A stretch of DNA of 64,000 bases from Halobellus ruber (GTDB lineage Archaea > Halobacteriota > Halobacteria > Halobacteriales > Haloferacaceae). The position numbers were made by a program, and so were the translations under genes. A model generated the notes under the pieces. The model saw nothing but the letters and a program-made list of their open reading frames with translations, ran no database searches and was not told where the DNA came from. The DNA lies in NCBI RefSeq assembly GCF_014212355.1, contig NZ_JACKXD010000002.1, positions 1 through 64,000 of the forward strand, read 5' to 3'. Positions 7,484 through 15,399 of this stretch are shown here, one piece after another; the stretch's first letter is position 1; each line of letters begins with the position of its first letter.

Positions 7484-8283
7484 TCGGCGGCTCCCTCCGG
7501 CTCGCCGGCGCCGTCGGCGCTCCCGTCGTCCCGCGTCCGAGTCCGGTCGGCGCCTGCGCCGGCCTCCTCGTAGAGCCGCTCGAACGCGTCGCCGTCGGCG
7601 TCGGCGACCCGGCGTGCGGCGTCGGCCACTGCGTCGGCACCCTCGAAGGACTCCTGTATCTCCCGGTACACCTGCGGGGTGCCGCCGGTGACGGTCTCCA
7701 CGAGCTCCGACAGCCCCCGCGAGACCGGCGTCGCGAACTCCTCGCGGACGTCCGCCGCCGCCAGCGCGTACGCTAAGATTGCGGTGTGGGCGCCGGCCTG
7801 GACGGTCTCCATCGCGGTGTCGTGTTCCTCGGGGTCGGTCTCGAAGGTGCGGTTTCCGGCGGCGTCGACCGCCTCGAGCACCTCGTCGGTCACCGGTCCC
7901 GGGGCGTCGCGGACGACCGCGACGTTCCCGGGGGCGTTCTCTGGGGCGAAAAGCGGGTGGAGGCTCACCCGTTCGCGGTCCGGCAGGTGCTCGCGCATCG
8001 CCGCCACGGGCCCGGCCATCACCCCGGTCACGTCGAACATCGCTCGGGAGGCACGGTCCGCGTGGGCGGCGACCGCCTCCCCGGCCGCGCTGATCGGGAC
8101 CGCCAGACACACCGCCCCGAACGTCTCCGGGGAGTCGACCGCGACCGTCCGGCCGCCCACCGCGTCGGCGGCGTCGCTCGCGGCGGCCGGGTCCCGGTCG
8201 GCGAAGGCGACGTCGAACGCCGGCGCGAGCGTCCGCCCCGCCCACCGTCCCATCGCGCCCGACCCCACGACGAGTGCTTCCAT
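7480..8283 (-). CDS. tyrA: Prephenate dehydrogenase
   Basis: A 267-aa protein beginning MEALVVGSGAMGRWAGRTLAP, a Rossmann NAD(P)-binding motif. It continues with CLAVPISAAGE, VTGVMAGPVAAM, SLHPLFAPENAP (the conserved His-Pro-Leu-Phe of prephenate dehydrogenases) and a helical dimerisation C-terminus. It oxidises prephenate toward tyrosine. Start at ATG 8283; another ATG two codons upstream (8289) is equally possible. It is followed by the Rsm22-like gene with a 4-nt overlap. The last ~25 residues are a low-complexity acidic/glycine tail. Confidence 0.87.
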   Translation of the reverse strand: MEALVVGSGAMGRWAGRTLAPAFDVAFADRDPAAASDAADAVGGRTVAVDSPETFGAVCLAVPISAAGEAVAAHADRASRAMFDVTGVMAGPVAAMREHLPDRERVSLHPLFAPENAPGNVAVVRDAPGPVTDEVLEAVDAAGNRTFETDPEEHDTAMETVQAGAHTAILAYALAAADVREEFATPVSRGLSELVETVTGGTPQVYREIQESFEGADAVADAARRVADADGDAFERLYEEAGAGADRTRTRDDGSADGAGEPEGAAE

Positions 8284-8556
8284 TGACATCGAATACGCGC
8301 CGCCGGAAGCAAAAGGGGTTCGATGCCGCGACCGGCGGGTTCCCGCCGGCGACGACGGGGACACCCACGACCAGTTATCGATTCTAATAATACGGTGCCA
8401 GCGTTTAACTACGGACGGAGAAGCCCTCGGAAACGGAGGCAACTGAAGGTCAACTCACAGGCCGAAACGCGGGGGACACGGTCCCGAAACGACGGGCGTG
8501 GGGGAGGGAGGGAGTGTCGCGCGCGTGTTCGCCTTCCGATCGAACACACGATACGT

Positions 8557-9060
8557 ATGAAGTTTCCAACCGTCCCCGGACGGGACGCGCACGGTGCCCG
8601 TCTCAGGTTGCCCGACGACCTCGACGGCGAACAGACGCTTTTAATCGTCAGCTTCCACCACCGGCAGCGCTCCCTGGTGGGCTCCTGGCGGCAGTTCGCG
8701 GAGGAGCTATCCGACCAGTTCGATCACTTCGCGTACTACGAACTCGTCGTAGGCGGGAGGTCCGGGATAATGCCGCCGACCGCCAACGGCGGGCTATCCC
8801 GGACGAGCGCCACGCGGCGACAGCACGACAACACCGTCCGCGTCTCGGTCGACAAGGCGGCGTTCCGCCGCCGACTGGGAATGGTGGGCGAGCAGACGAT
8901 CTACGCGTTCCTCCTTGAGGACGACTACGTCGTCCGCCGCGAGGCGGGCGTCCTCACGCCGTCGGCCGCGGAGGCGCTCGAGCCGCTGCTTGAATCGTAC
9001 CGGAACGCGAAACACACGCCCCCGGCCAGCACCGGGAGCGCGGGCGAGTCGCCCGGGTAG
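8557..9060 (+). CDS. Thioredoxin-fold-like protein of unknown function, no cysteines
   Basis: A 167-aa protein starting at ATG 8557 (MKFPTVPGRDAHG). The order of segments (LPDDLDGEQTLLIVSFHHRQRSLVGSWRQF, then FAYYELVVG, then QTIYAFLLEDDYVVRREAGVLT) looks like a peroxiredoxin or ATP10-type thioredoxin fold. The usual CxxC or peroxidatic Cys positions are occupied by His/Arg (FHHRQR), and the whole protein lacks cysteine. A structural or chaperone role rather than redox chemistry would follow. Homology is inferred from pattern only. Divergent from tyrA. Confidence 0.6.
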   Translation: MKFPTVPGRDAHGARLRLPDDLDGEQTLLIVSFHHRQRSLVGSWRQFAEELSDQFDHFAYYELVVGGRSGIMPPTANGGLSRTSATRRQHDNTVRVSVDKAAFRRRLGMVGEQTIYAFLLEDDYVVRREAGVLTPSAAEALEPLLESYRNAKHTPPASTGSAGESPG

Positions 9061-9132
9061 GTCGCCGCCGGGAAAGGCGTCCCCTCGATCGGAAACTCCC
9101 GACCGGCGCGACGCCCGACACCGCGCCGGCGG

Positions 9133-10320
9133 TCACACCTGAAGTTCGACCGGATAGTCGGTCAGATTCTCGTAGCCGTCCTCGGTGACCACCACTAAGT
9201 CCTCGATCCGGACGCCGCCCACCGACGGGTCGTAGAGCCCGGGTTCGATGGTGATGACGTGTCCGGGCCGGAGTTCGTCGCCGTCCGGAGCGACCCGCGG
9301 TAGTTCGTGGACGTCGAGGCCGACGCCGTGGCCGGTCGAGTGGATGAACCCTGTCTCCGTCGTCGGGTCCGACCGGAGCGTCGGCAGCCCGGCGTTCTCG
9401 TAGACGTCACAGACGGCGTCGTGGACGGCCGCGCCGGTCGCGCCGGGTACGACGGCGTCGAGTGCGGCCTCCCGCGCCGCGTCGGTGCGATCGAACCACT
9501 CGACGAGGGTTCCGTCGGGTTCGCCCTTGCAGAACGTCCGAGTCATATCCGCGTGGTAGCCGGTCGTCTTCGACCGCGGGAAGATGTCGACGATGATCGG
9601 TTCGTCGGGGCGGAGCGGTCCGCTGCCGCGGTTGTGGGGATCAGCGGCGTCGGTCCCGCAGGCCACGATCGTCTCGTCGAGTCCGCAACCGTGTTCGAGC
9701 AACGTCGACTCGATCTCGACTTTGACCCGCTCGCTGGTCAGTACCTCGCCGTCGTGGCGGAGTACCGCGCCGTCGTTGTCCGTCTCGCCGACGTCGGCCT
9801 CCCGGAGGAGTGTCTCGGTCGCTCGCATCGCCGCCTCGTTGGCCCGCTGTGCCTCGCGGACGTTGTCGACCTCCTCGGGGGTCTTCCGCGCGCGGATCTC
9901 GGTCACGACGTCGTCGGCGTCGGGGGTGATTCCGAGGCCGCGCTCGCGGAGCCGGTCGGCGGGGCCGAGCGGGAACCGGTCGGGGGTGGCAACGCGTTCG
10001 ACGCCGAGATCGTCGAGCCACGCCGCGACGACGCGGGCTTTCGCCGCCGCGGCGCCGTGTTCCGACACCAACTCGCGGTAGTCGTAGTCGGCCAGCCGCG
10101 AGACGTCGTCCGCGCGGCTGGCGGTTTTCGCGCGGCCGAACTCCAGCGCCGAGACGAGGATCGCAGTCGTCTCAGGGGTGTAAACGGTCGAAAACGGGTC
10201 CGGGGCGTCGAACCCCGAGAGGTACCGCTGGGTGGAGTCCGTGCCGTCGGCGTCGACGAGGTAGCCGTCGACGCCGGCGTCGTCGAGGTGGTCGGCGAGC
10301 TGCGAGAGATCGGGATCCAT
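9133..10320 (-). CDS. M24 family metallopeptidase (Xaa-Pro peptidase-like)
   Basis: A 395-aa protein. The N-terminal creatinase-type domain occupies ~1-150 and the pita-bread catalytic domain ~160-395. The five metal ligands are visible: D in IIVDIFPR, D in HADMTRTF, H in STGHGVGLDVHE, E in ITIEPGLY and E in VRIEDLVV. The start ATG 10320 is the first in-frame Met at the family's normal N-terminus (MDPDLSQLADHL). Predicted cytoplasmic dipeptidase/aminopeptidase with preference for X-Pro bonds; exact specificity cannot be read. It stands alone between a convergent neighbour and the pseudogene at 10436. Confidence 0.88.
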   Translation of the reverse strand: MDPDLSQLADHLDDAGVDGYLVDADGTDSTQRYLSGFDAPDPFSTVYTPETTAILVSALEFGRAKTASRADDVSRLADYDYRELVSEHGAAAAKARVVAAWLDDLGVERVATPDRFPLGPADRLRERGLGITPDADDVVTEIRARKTPEEVDNVREAQRANEAAMRATETLLREADVGETDNDGAVLRHDGEVLTSERVKVEIESTLLEHGCGLDETIVACGTDAADPHNRGSGPLRPDEPIIVDIFPRSKTTGYHADMTRTFCKGEPDGTLVEWFDRTDAAREAALDAVVPGATGAAVHDAVCDVYENAGLPTLRSDPTTETGFIHSTGHGVGLDVHELPRVAPDGDELRPGHVITIEPGLYDPSVGGVRIEDLVVVTEDGYENLTDYPVELQV

Positions 10321-10435
10321 ACCTGCTTCTGTGGTGCGAGCGGATAAAGTCCCACGGCCCGCGCCGATGCTCACGTCGGCGATCGTTCCGACCGGTCGTC
10401 AGTGCCGCGGCCCCGGTGGGCGGCGGTCCGGACGA

Positions 10436-11738
10436 TCAGTTGTTGCCGTTCCCGTTGTTACCGTTGCCGCCGCCCCTGTCCTTCTTTCCCGGCGGGGTCC
10501 GGAGGAACGGCTCGGCGGTGACGTTGCCCACGATGTCGCTGCGCTCGTCGTCGTCGGCGTCCTGATTGAACTTCTCTCTCGGGACCCTCGGCGCTTCCCC
10601 ACCAGTTGTTCTCCGCGTCGACGACGGGAGCCGGGACCCCTCCGGCGATCCCGTCGTCGGTCCCGTTCCGGTTGTTCATACTGTTGGCTATAACTACGTG
10701 AAGATTTTCGACACCCCGGAGTGTCGAAATCCGTCACGGGACTATGGCCGACAGTATCACCCCGACCGCGACGAGGAACTGGTTGGCCCGGACGGTCAGG
10801 CCGCCGCCGTCGCCGTCGATCTTCACGGCCTCCGGGAGGATCGTCTCCTCGCTCGTGATGTCCTCGATCACGTTGTGGTTGACGACCGTGTCCTCGGTTT
10901 CCGGCGACGCGATGTTGATCCCCTGGGCGAACGTGAACCCGAAGTCGACGCCGTCGTCCGGATCCGAGTCGGTGTCGTCGGCCGCGACGAGGTCCCTGAT
11001 CTCGTTGTTGTTGATGTCGACGCCGTCGGTCTCGTGTTGGACGACGATCCCGAGCGGCGCGATGTCGCTCTCGACGTCGTGGATCGTGTTGTTGTTGACC
11101 GTCGTGTTCGTGAGCGTGCCGGGATCGCTGTTGTCGGCGTCGAAGAGGATCCCGTTGACCGTCGGAAACCCCGAATCGTCGGTCGTCTCCCGGTCCAGAT
11201 CCGTGATCTCGTTGTTCGTGATCGAGATGTCGTCGTGGTCGCCCTGACCGACGATGATCCCGGTCACGCCGAGTTTCCCGGTGGGCCCGACGTCCTCTGT
11301 GGTGTTGTCCGCGATCGCTGCGTCGTCGTGGCCCCGACCGACCTTGATCCCGAGCGGTCCGTCGGGGTTCGTGACGGTGAACCCCTCGACGGTCACGCCG
11401 TCCGCCTCGATGCTGACCGCGGCCCCGGTTCCGCCGTCGCCCTCGATTGTCGGGTCGGCGTCGGTTTCGATCGTGATGCCGGCGTCGATCACGATCGGAT
11501 CGTACGTCTCCGAGTCGTCCACGACGATCGTATCTCCCGACTCGGCGTCGTCGATCGCAGCCTGGAGCGCGTCGCCGCCGCCGGTTACCGTCGTCTGCGC
11601 CGCTGCGGTTCCGAGACCGAGCGCCGTGACTCCGGCACCGACGTCGATGCTCCGGAGGAGCCCGCGTCGGTCGAACGTCGGTGTCGGGTCCTCTGATCGT
11701 GTCGACGTCCCGTCTCCCGCTGTCGGTTTCCCCGGCAT
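10436..11738 (-). pseudogene. Tat-exported parallel beta-helix (NosD-like) protein, broken by insertion and frameshift
   Basis: The N-terminus (start ATG 11738) carries a Tat signal, FDRRGLLRSIDVGAGVTALGLG, followed by right-handed beta-helix repeats with many GI..., ITNNEITDL and VNNNTIHDV turns. The frame then runs into a 78-bp palindromic element (10679-10756) and stops at 10734. Removing the element and one copy of the 3-bp duplication restores VGV-NNRNGTDDG in frame, continuing to DAENNWWGSAEGPERE. A second lesion near 10577, one extra base, must be corrected to read FNQDADDDERSDIVGNVTAEPFLRTPPG to the natural stop at 10436-10438. So it was once a ~400-aa secreted protein and is now a pseudogene. 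Confidence 0.85.
10679..10756. mobile_element. 78-bp palindromic MITE-like element
   Basis: The ends TACTGTTGGCTATA (10679-10692) and TATGGCCGACAGTA (10743-10756) are inverted repeats with two mismatches. Similarity continues inward to a central hairpin, TTTCGACAC with GTGTCGAAA around CCCGGA, so the whole element is one long imperfect palindrome. It is flanked by direct TCA copies (10676-10678 and 10757-10759), a 3-bp target duplication. It has no coding capacity. The parent transposase is not in this window and I do not name a family. Confidence 0.85.
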
Positions 11739-11941
11739 AATGTAACCTCGTCGGTACCTGACGTACTCCCTGGATACGTGTGCGCTACTTGTACAGCCTC
11801 CGGACACGGGGAATCGGGGCCGCGCCGCCCGTCGCCGCCCCGCGGCTACCGTAAAAAGCACTGCCGGAGCGTCCCCCGCGGCTGGACCGAACGGACCGCC
11901 GGACCACAACGGTATTACGCGCGCGCTGCCGTCGTTCGACT

Positions 11942-12223
11942 ATGGCTGTGGAGAACGTCGTCTGGCCCCGCTACATCGACGCCTCGGTCTCCCGGGGCGA
12001 CGGCCGACGGGTCCCACTCGAGGACGCCGTCGAGGAGCCGACGGTCGACGAGATCGCACAGGCCGTCCAGCAGATCGGCTACGACGCGGTCATCGAACGG
12101 GAGATGATCCACCCGCGGGAGTGGGAGCCCCGGGGACGCGTGCTGGTCCAGGGCGCGGAAGATTCGACGAAGAACGACCTCGTGCAGGCGGTCGCCGCCT
12201 ATGTCGGGATCCTTCGAGGCTAA
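11942..12223 (+). CDS. srp19: Signal recognition particle protein SRP19
   Basis: A 93-aa protein, [25 protein letters not shown]..., with the SRP19 features WPRYID near the N-terminus, [20 protein letters not shown] and [13 protein letters not shown]. It binds helices 6 and 8 of 7S RNA and helps SRP54 join. It starts at the first ATG, and the length is standard for archaea. The gar1 gene follows two bases after the stop, so the pair is co-transcribed. Confidence 0.95.
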   Translation: MAVENVVWPRYIDASVSRGDGRRVPLEDAVEEPTVDEIAQAVQQIGYDAVIEREMIHPREWEPRGRVLVQGAEDSTKNDLVQAVAAYVGILRG

Positions 12224-12225
12224 CG

Positions 12226-12453
12226 ATGCAACGGCTCGGGACGGTCTCGCGAACGGCGCAGAACCTCCTCATCGTCCGGTGCGACGACTCCGACCGCCCC
12301 GATATCGGCGCAACCGCGGTCGACGAGTCGCTGTCGCGGGTCGGCCGCGTCGTCGACGTGTTCGGCCCCGTAAGCCGCCCGTACGTCGCGGTTACCCCCG
12401 CCGAGGGCGTCCGGGCCGCCTCGCTCGTGGGCGACCGGCTCTACGCGAAGTAG
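12226..12453 (+). CDS. gar1: H/ACA RNP component Gar1
   Basis: A 75-aa protein with the Gar1 core beta-barrel: MQRLGTVSRTAQNLLIVRC at the N-terminus, then VGRVVDVFGPVSRPYVAV, the diagnostic strand-turn of Gar1/Naf1. It works with Cbf5, Nop10 and L7Ae in guide-RNA-directed pseudouridylation. ATG 12226 lies two bases after the srp19 stop. Pairing with srp19 is common in haloarchaea. Confidence 0.92.
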   Translation: MQRLGTVSRTAQNLLIVRCDDSDRPDIGATAVDESLSRVGRVVDVFGPVSRPYVAVTPAEGVRAASLVGDRLYAK

Positions 12454-12553
12454 CGCGGCAGCGCGATGCGGCCCGAGGGTGGACGAGCGCGAACGGCGGA
12501 CCACACGCTCCCGAAACACAACCCCCATAGTGTGCGGGTCGTAACGCCCGGGT

Positions 12554-13615
12554 ATGCGAAGACGCGTCGCCGCTGGCGTCGGGTTCGCCGCGTTACTGTT
12601 TCTCCTGATACAGTTGGGCGCGTTGGCGCTCGTTCCGACCTTCTACGCCGAGGGCTACCAGACGGTCGAGGACCCCTCGGATCCCACCAACAGCCTGATT
12701 TACATCGGCGCGATTCTCGTCGCAACGGCGGCGATGCTCGCGGCGTTCAAGTTCGACCTCCAGTGGGTCGTCCGCGGGTTCGTCGTGCTCGCGACCGCGT
12801 CGCTGTCGTGGTACGTCTTCTCCGTTTTCCTGCCGCCGCTTCCCGCGATCGGGGCCTCGGTCGCCGTCGCCGCGGCGCTCCTCGTCTACCCGGAGTGGTA
12901 CGTCATCGACACCGCCGGGGTGCTGATGGGTGCGGGCGCGGCCGGGCTGTTCGGGATCAGTTTCGGCCTGCTGCCGGCGCTTTTGTTGCTCGCCGTGCTC
13001 GCCGTCTACGACGCGATCTCCGTGTACGGCACCGAGCATATGCTCGACCTGGCGGCCGGCGTGATGGACCTGAACCTCCCGGTCGTGCTCGTGGTTCCGA
13101 CGACGCTCTCCTACTCGCTTCGTGATTCCGCGCCCGACGTGGGGTCCGGAAACGACGGGGCGGAGACCGATGGCGGCGACGGCGACGCCGATGGCGGCGA
13201 CGGCAGTAGTGCGGACGGTGCTGACGAGCCATCACCCGACGACGATCAGTCACTCGACGGCGACGACACACAGTCGCCGGACGGCGACGCCGCCGAACCG
13301 GCGGGGGAGATCCGCGACGCCCTCTTCATCGGGCTCGGCGACGCCGTGATCCCGACCGTGTTGGTCGCCAGTGCGGCCTTCTTCCTTCCGTCGTCGCTGA
13401 CACCGTCGCTCGGCGTGCCCGGGCTCCCGGCCCTGACGCTTCCCGCCCTGACCGCGATGATAGGCACGTTCGCGGGGCTGTTCACGCTCCTGTGGATGGT
13501 GCTGAAGGGGCGGGCCCACGCGGGGCTCCCGCTCCTGAACGGCGGCGCGATCGGCGGCTACCTCCTCGGCGCGCTCGCAAGCGGCGTGCCGCTGCTGACC
13601 GCGCTGGGGCTGTGA
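12554..13615 (+). CDS. Presenilin/signal-peptide-peptidase-like A22 membrane protease
   Basis: A 353-aa polytopic protein with about nine membrane segments. The two intramembrane aspartates are in LAVYDAISVYG (D153) and FIGLGDAVIP (D263). A C-terminal AGLPLLNGG corresponds to the PAL-type motif region. Between the two Asp segments is a cytoplasmic loop of ~60 residues made almost only of Asp, Gly, Ala and Ser (residues ~195-250), much longer than in bacterial-size homologues. The enzyme should cleave transmembrane helices; substrates are unknown. Its stop is 4 nt from the convergent PUA gene. Confidence 0.88.
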   Translation: MRRRVAAGVGFAALLFLLIQLGALALVPTFYAEGYQTVEDPSDPTNSLIYIGAILVATAAMLAAFKFDLQWVVRGFVVLATASLSWYVFSVFLPPLPAIGASVAVAAALLVYPEWYVIDTAGVLMGAGAAGLFGISFGLLPALLLLAVLAVYDAISVYGTEHMLDLAAGVMDLNLPVVLVVPTTLSYSLRDSAPDVGSGNDGAETDGGDGDADGGDGSSADGADEPSPDDDQSLDGDDTQSPDGDAAEPAGEIRDALFIGLGDAVIPTVLVASAAFFLPSSLTPSLGVPGLPALTLPALTAMIGTFAGLFTLLWMVLKGRAHAGLPLLNGGAIGGYLLGALASGVPLLTALGL

Positions 13616-13619
13616 CCGC

Positions 13620-14117
13620 TCACGGGCCCGCCTCGGCGTCGTTGCCCTCGCGGACGTAGACCGCGGCGCCGGCGTCGAAGTCGGCCATCGCGTCCGCGGA
13701 GAGTTCGGCGCGCCCGACCGCGAGCAGCGTGTCGTCGCCGAGCACCACAGCCACCTCGTCGCCCGGCCGGATCGCGGGGTCGGCCTCGCGGACGAACTTC
13801 GCGAAGGCGTTCTTGCCGTCGCGGACGAACGGCGCGCTCTCATCGCCGACGACGACCCGGGCGGTCGGCGGGTCGAAGGCCGCAAGCAGCCGTCGGCCGC
13901 CTTCGAGTCCGAGCGTGAACCGTCCGTCGGTGCCGTAGGACACGATCCGTCCTTCGGGGGCGACCACCTGCCGCGGCCGGCCGCCGGTCGAGCGGTGGAG
14001 GGTCAACTCGCCGTCTGCCTCGGGCGGAAACAGCGCTGCCCCCGCGCCGGCGCCGAACTGGTAGTCGGCGACCGTCCGGAGGTCGTCGACGGTCGTCTCG
14101 GCGGCGGACTCAGTCAT
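13620..14117 (-). CDS. PUA domain protein
   Basis: A 165-aa protein with a C-terminal PUA domain at ~85-160 (TARVVVGDESAPFVRDGKNAFAKFVREADPAIRPGDEVAVVLGDDTLLAVGRAEL) and an N-terminal domain of ~80 residues like those beside PUA in archaeosine-transglycosylase-related proteins. It has no catalytic motif of a transglycosylase or pseudouridine synthase, so it is an RNA-binding protein of unknown target. I start at ATG 14117; ATG 14126 would add three residues. Confidence 0.78.
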   Translation of the reverse strand: MTESAAETTVDDLRTVADYQFGAGAGAALFPPEADGELTLHRSTGGRPRQVVAPEGRIVSYGTDGRFTLGLEGGRRLLAAFDPPTARVVVGDESAPFVRDGKNAFAKFVREADPAIRPGDEVAVVLGDDTLLAVGRAELSADAMADFDAGAAVYVREGNDAEAGP

Positions 14118-14263
14118 ACCTCTCATACCGATCCGGGGGGTAAGAGCACCGCGGTTCGACGCCGGCCGCTGGAGTACACCGGCCAGCCCGCCGGGGCAGT
14201 AACGGCGTCGCCTTCCGGGACATCAGACGTTTTGTGGCCAGCCGTCGATGTCCACCGTGGACG

Positions 14264-14569
14264 ATGATCGTACTTCACGCTGTGTTCCCGATCAACCCCG
14301 ACAAACTCGACGAGGCGTTGGACCTCGCCGAGACGATGGTCGAGGCGTCGAACGAGGAACCGGGCGTGATCAACTACCGGGCGGCGACCGACGTCGGGGC
14401 CGGCAACCTCCTCCGGTTCTTCGAGCAGTACGAGGACGCGGCGGCGATGGAGGCGCACGTCGAGTCCGACCACTTCGAGGAGTTCGAGGCGGCGCTGCCG
14501 GACCTGCTCGCCGGGGACCCCGACATCACCCGGTTCGACGTCGAGTCCGTTTCGGACGTCGAACTGTAA
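14264..14569 (+). CDS. ABM-fold (antibiotic biosynthesis monooxygenase-like) protein
   Basis: A 101-aa single-domain dimeric alpha/beta protein. MIVLHAVFPINPDKLDEALDLAETMVEASNEEPGVINYRAATDV and FFEQYEDAAAMEAHVESDHFEEFEAALPDLL follow the ABM/YgiN pattern (strand, helix, PG, F.E.., A...H...HF). Relatives are quinol monooxygenases or small stress proteins; the reaction is not determined by sequence. Short upstream gap; no operon partner. Confidence 0.82.
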   Translation: MIVLHAVFPINPDKLDEALDLAETMVEASNEEPGVINYRAATDVGAGNLLRFFEQYEDAAAMEAHVESDHFEEFEAALPDLLAGDPDITRFDVESVSDVEL

Positions 14570-14587
14570 CCGGGGCGACTCCCCGAG

Positions 14588-15085
14588 CTACAGCAGGAAC
14601 GTCTCCTGACGTTCGGAGAGGTCCAGAAACGTGTCGGCGGCCTCGATCAGTTCGTCGGCGGTCGACTCCTCGAACGCCATCACCTCCACGCGGACGCCCT
14701 CGTGGCGGAGGTGCGAACACAGCCGCGAGAAGTCGCCGTCGCCGGTGCAGAGCACCACCGTGTCGACGTGGTTGGCGAGCGTCACCGCGTCGAGGCTCAT
14801 CCCCACGTCCCAGTCGGCCTTCTTCGAGCCGTCGCCGAACGTCTTGATCTCCTTGATTTTCGGCTCGAAGCCGATGTCGATTAAGGCCTCGAAGAAGCTC
14901 TCCTCCTCGGGGGAGTCCGCACGGACGACGTACGCGATCGCCCGGGTAAGCTCCCGGCCCGACACGCCCTTCTCCAAGAGCGCGGAGTAGTCGATGTTCC
15001 GAGAGTAGAGGCTCTGCGCGGTGTGATACAGGTTCTGCGCGTCGGCGAGCATCGCCACGCGCTGGCTCGGGTGGATCTCCGTCAT
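14588..15085 (-). CDS. NYN domain (LabA/DUF88-type) putative ribonuclease
   Basis: A 165-aa PIN-like NYN domain: VAMLADAQNLYHTA holds the first acidic residue and Asn, and TVVLCTGDGDFSRLCSHLRHEGVRVEVMA holds the acidic GDGDF motif. Spacing and length match single-domain LabA-like proteins. It is predicted to be a metal-dependent RNase; the substrate is unknown. Transcribed divergently from the lysine operon. Confidence 0.85.
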   Translation of the reverse strand: MTEIHPSQRVAMLADAQNLYHTAQSLYSRNIDYSALLEKGVSGRELTRAIAYVVRADSPEEESFFEALIDIGFEPKIKEIKTFGDGSKKADWDVGMSLDAVTLANHVDTVVLCTGDGDFSRLCSHLRHEGVRVEVMAFEESTADELIEAADTFLDLSERQETFLL

Positions 15086-15399
15086 ACACTCACTGGGGGC
15101 GGCTTCCTACATGAATGTCCGGTCCCACGTCGGGCGCGCCGACCGCGACTGTCGGTACCGACGCGGTTGCGAAACGTATATGATTCCGGGTACCGATGGC
15201 GGAGATGTGACACACGCTACGCCGTCCGCGACGGGACAGATCCCCTCGTCAGCGACGCGTGGCGCTCTTTTCGACGGGAAAAAACGCGCGCCCTGACGCT
15301 CCGGGCGGGAGTGGCATCCCCGTCCGTGGCGACCCCCGGCGGGCGCGCACCGACACTCGACCGACAGACCCTATAGACGGGGTCACAGCATACAACACA
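15086..15399. other. Divergent intergenic region between the NYN gene and the dap operon
   Basis: 314 bp with no gene that I can support. It holds the promoters of both neighbours. A TATA-like CTATAGA at 15371-15377 lies about 26 nt before the dapA ATG, as expected for a leaderless haloarchaeal transcript. Near 15175-15185 there is another AT-rich patch (CGTATATGATT), a possible promoter for the NYN gene or a relic. Confidence 0.5.
15371..15377 (+). promoter_or_regulatory. TATA-like box for the dap/lysine operon
   Basis: CTATAGA is centred about 26 nt upstream of the dapA ATG (15400), in otherwise GC-rich DNA. The spacing fits a leaderless or nearly leaderless start. Seen by position and composition only. 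Confidence 0.45.

Noticed and set aside
5990-7573. A 527-codon plus-strand frame opposite the Rsm22-like gene
   Set aside because: Repetitive Val/Arg/Gly composition with no domain; the opposite strand has a full methyltransferase.
9307-10347. A long plus-strand frame opposite the M24 peptidase
   Set aside because: Shadow frame; all five metal ligands of the peptidase lie on the minus strand.
13150-13300. GGCGAC-type tandem repeat in the presenilin-like gene
   Set aside because: Imperfect and in frame. It reflects Asp-Gly codons of a low-complexity acidic loop rather than a repeat element.
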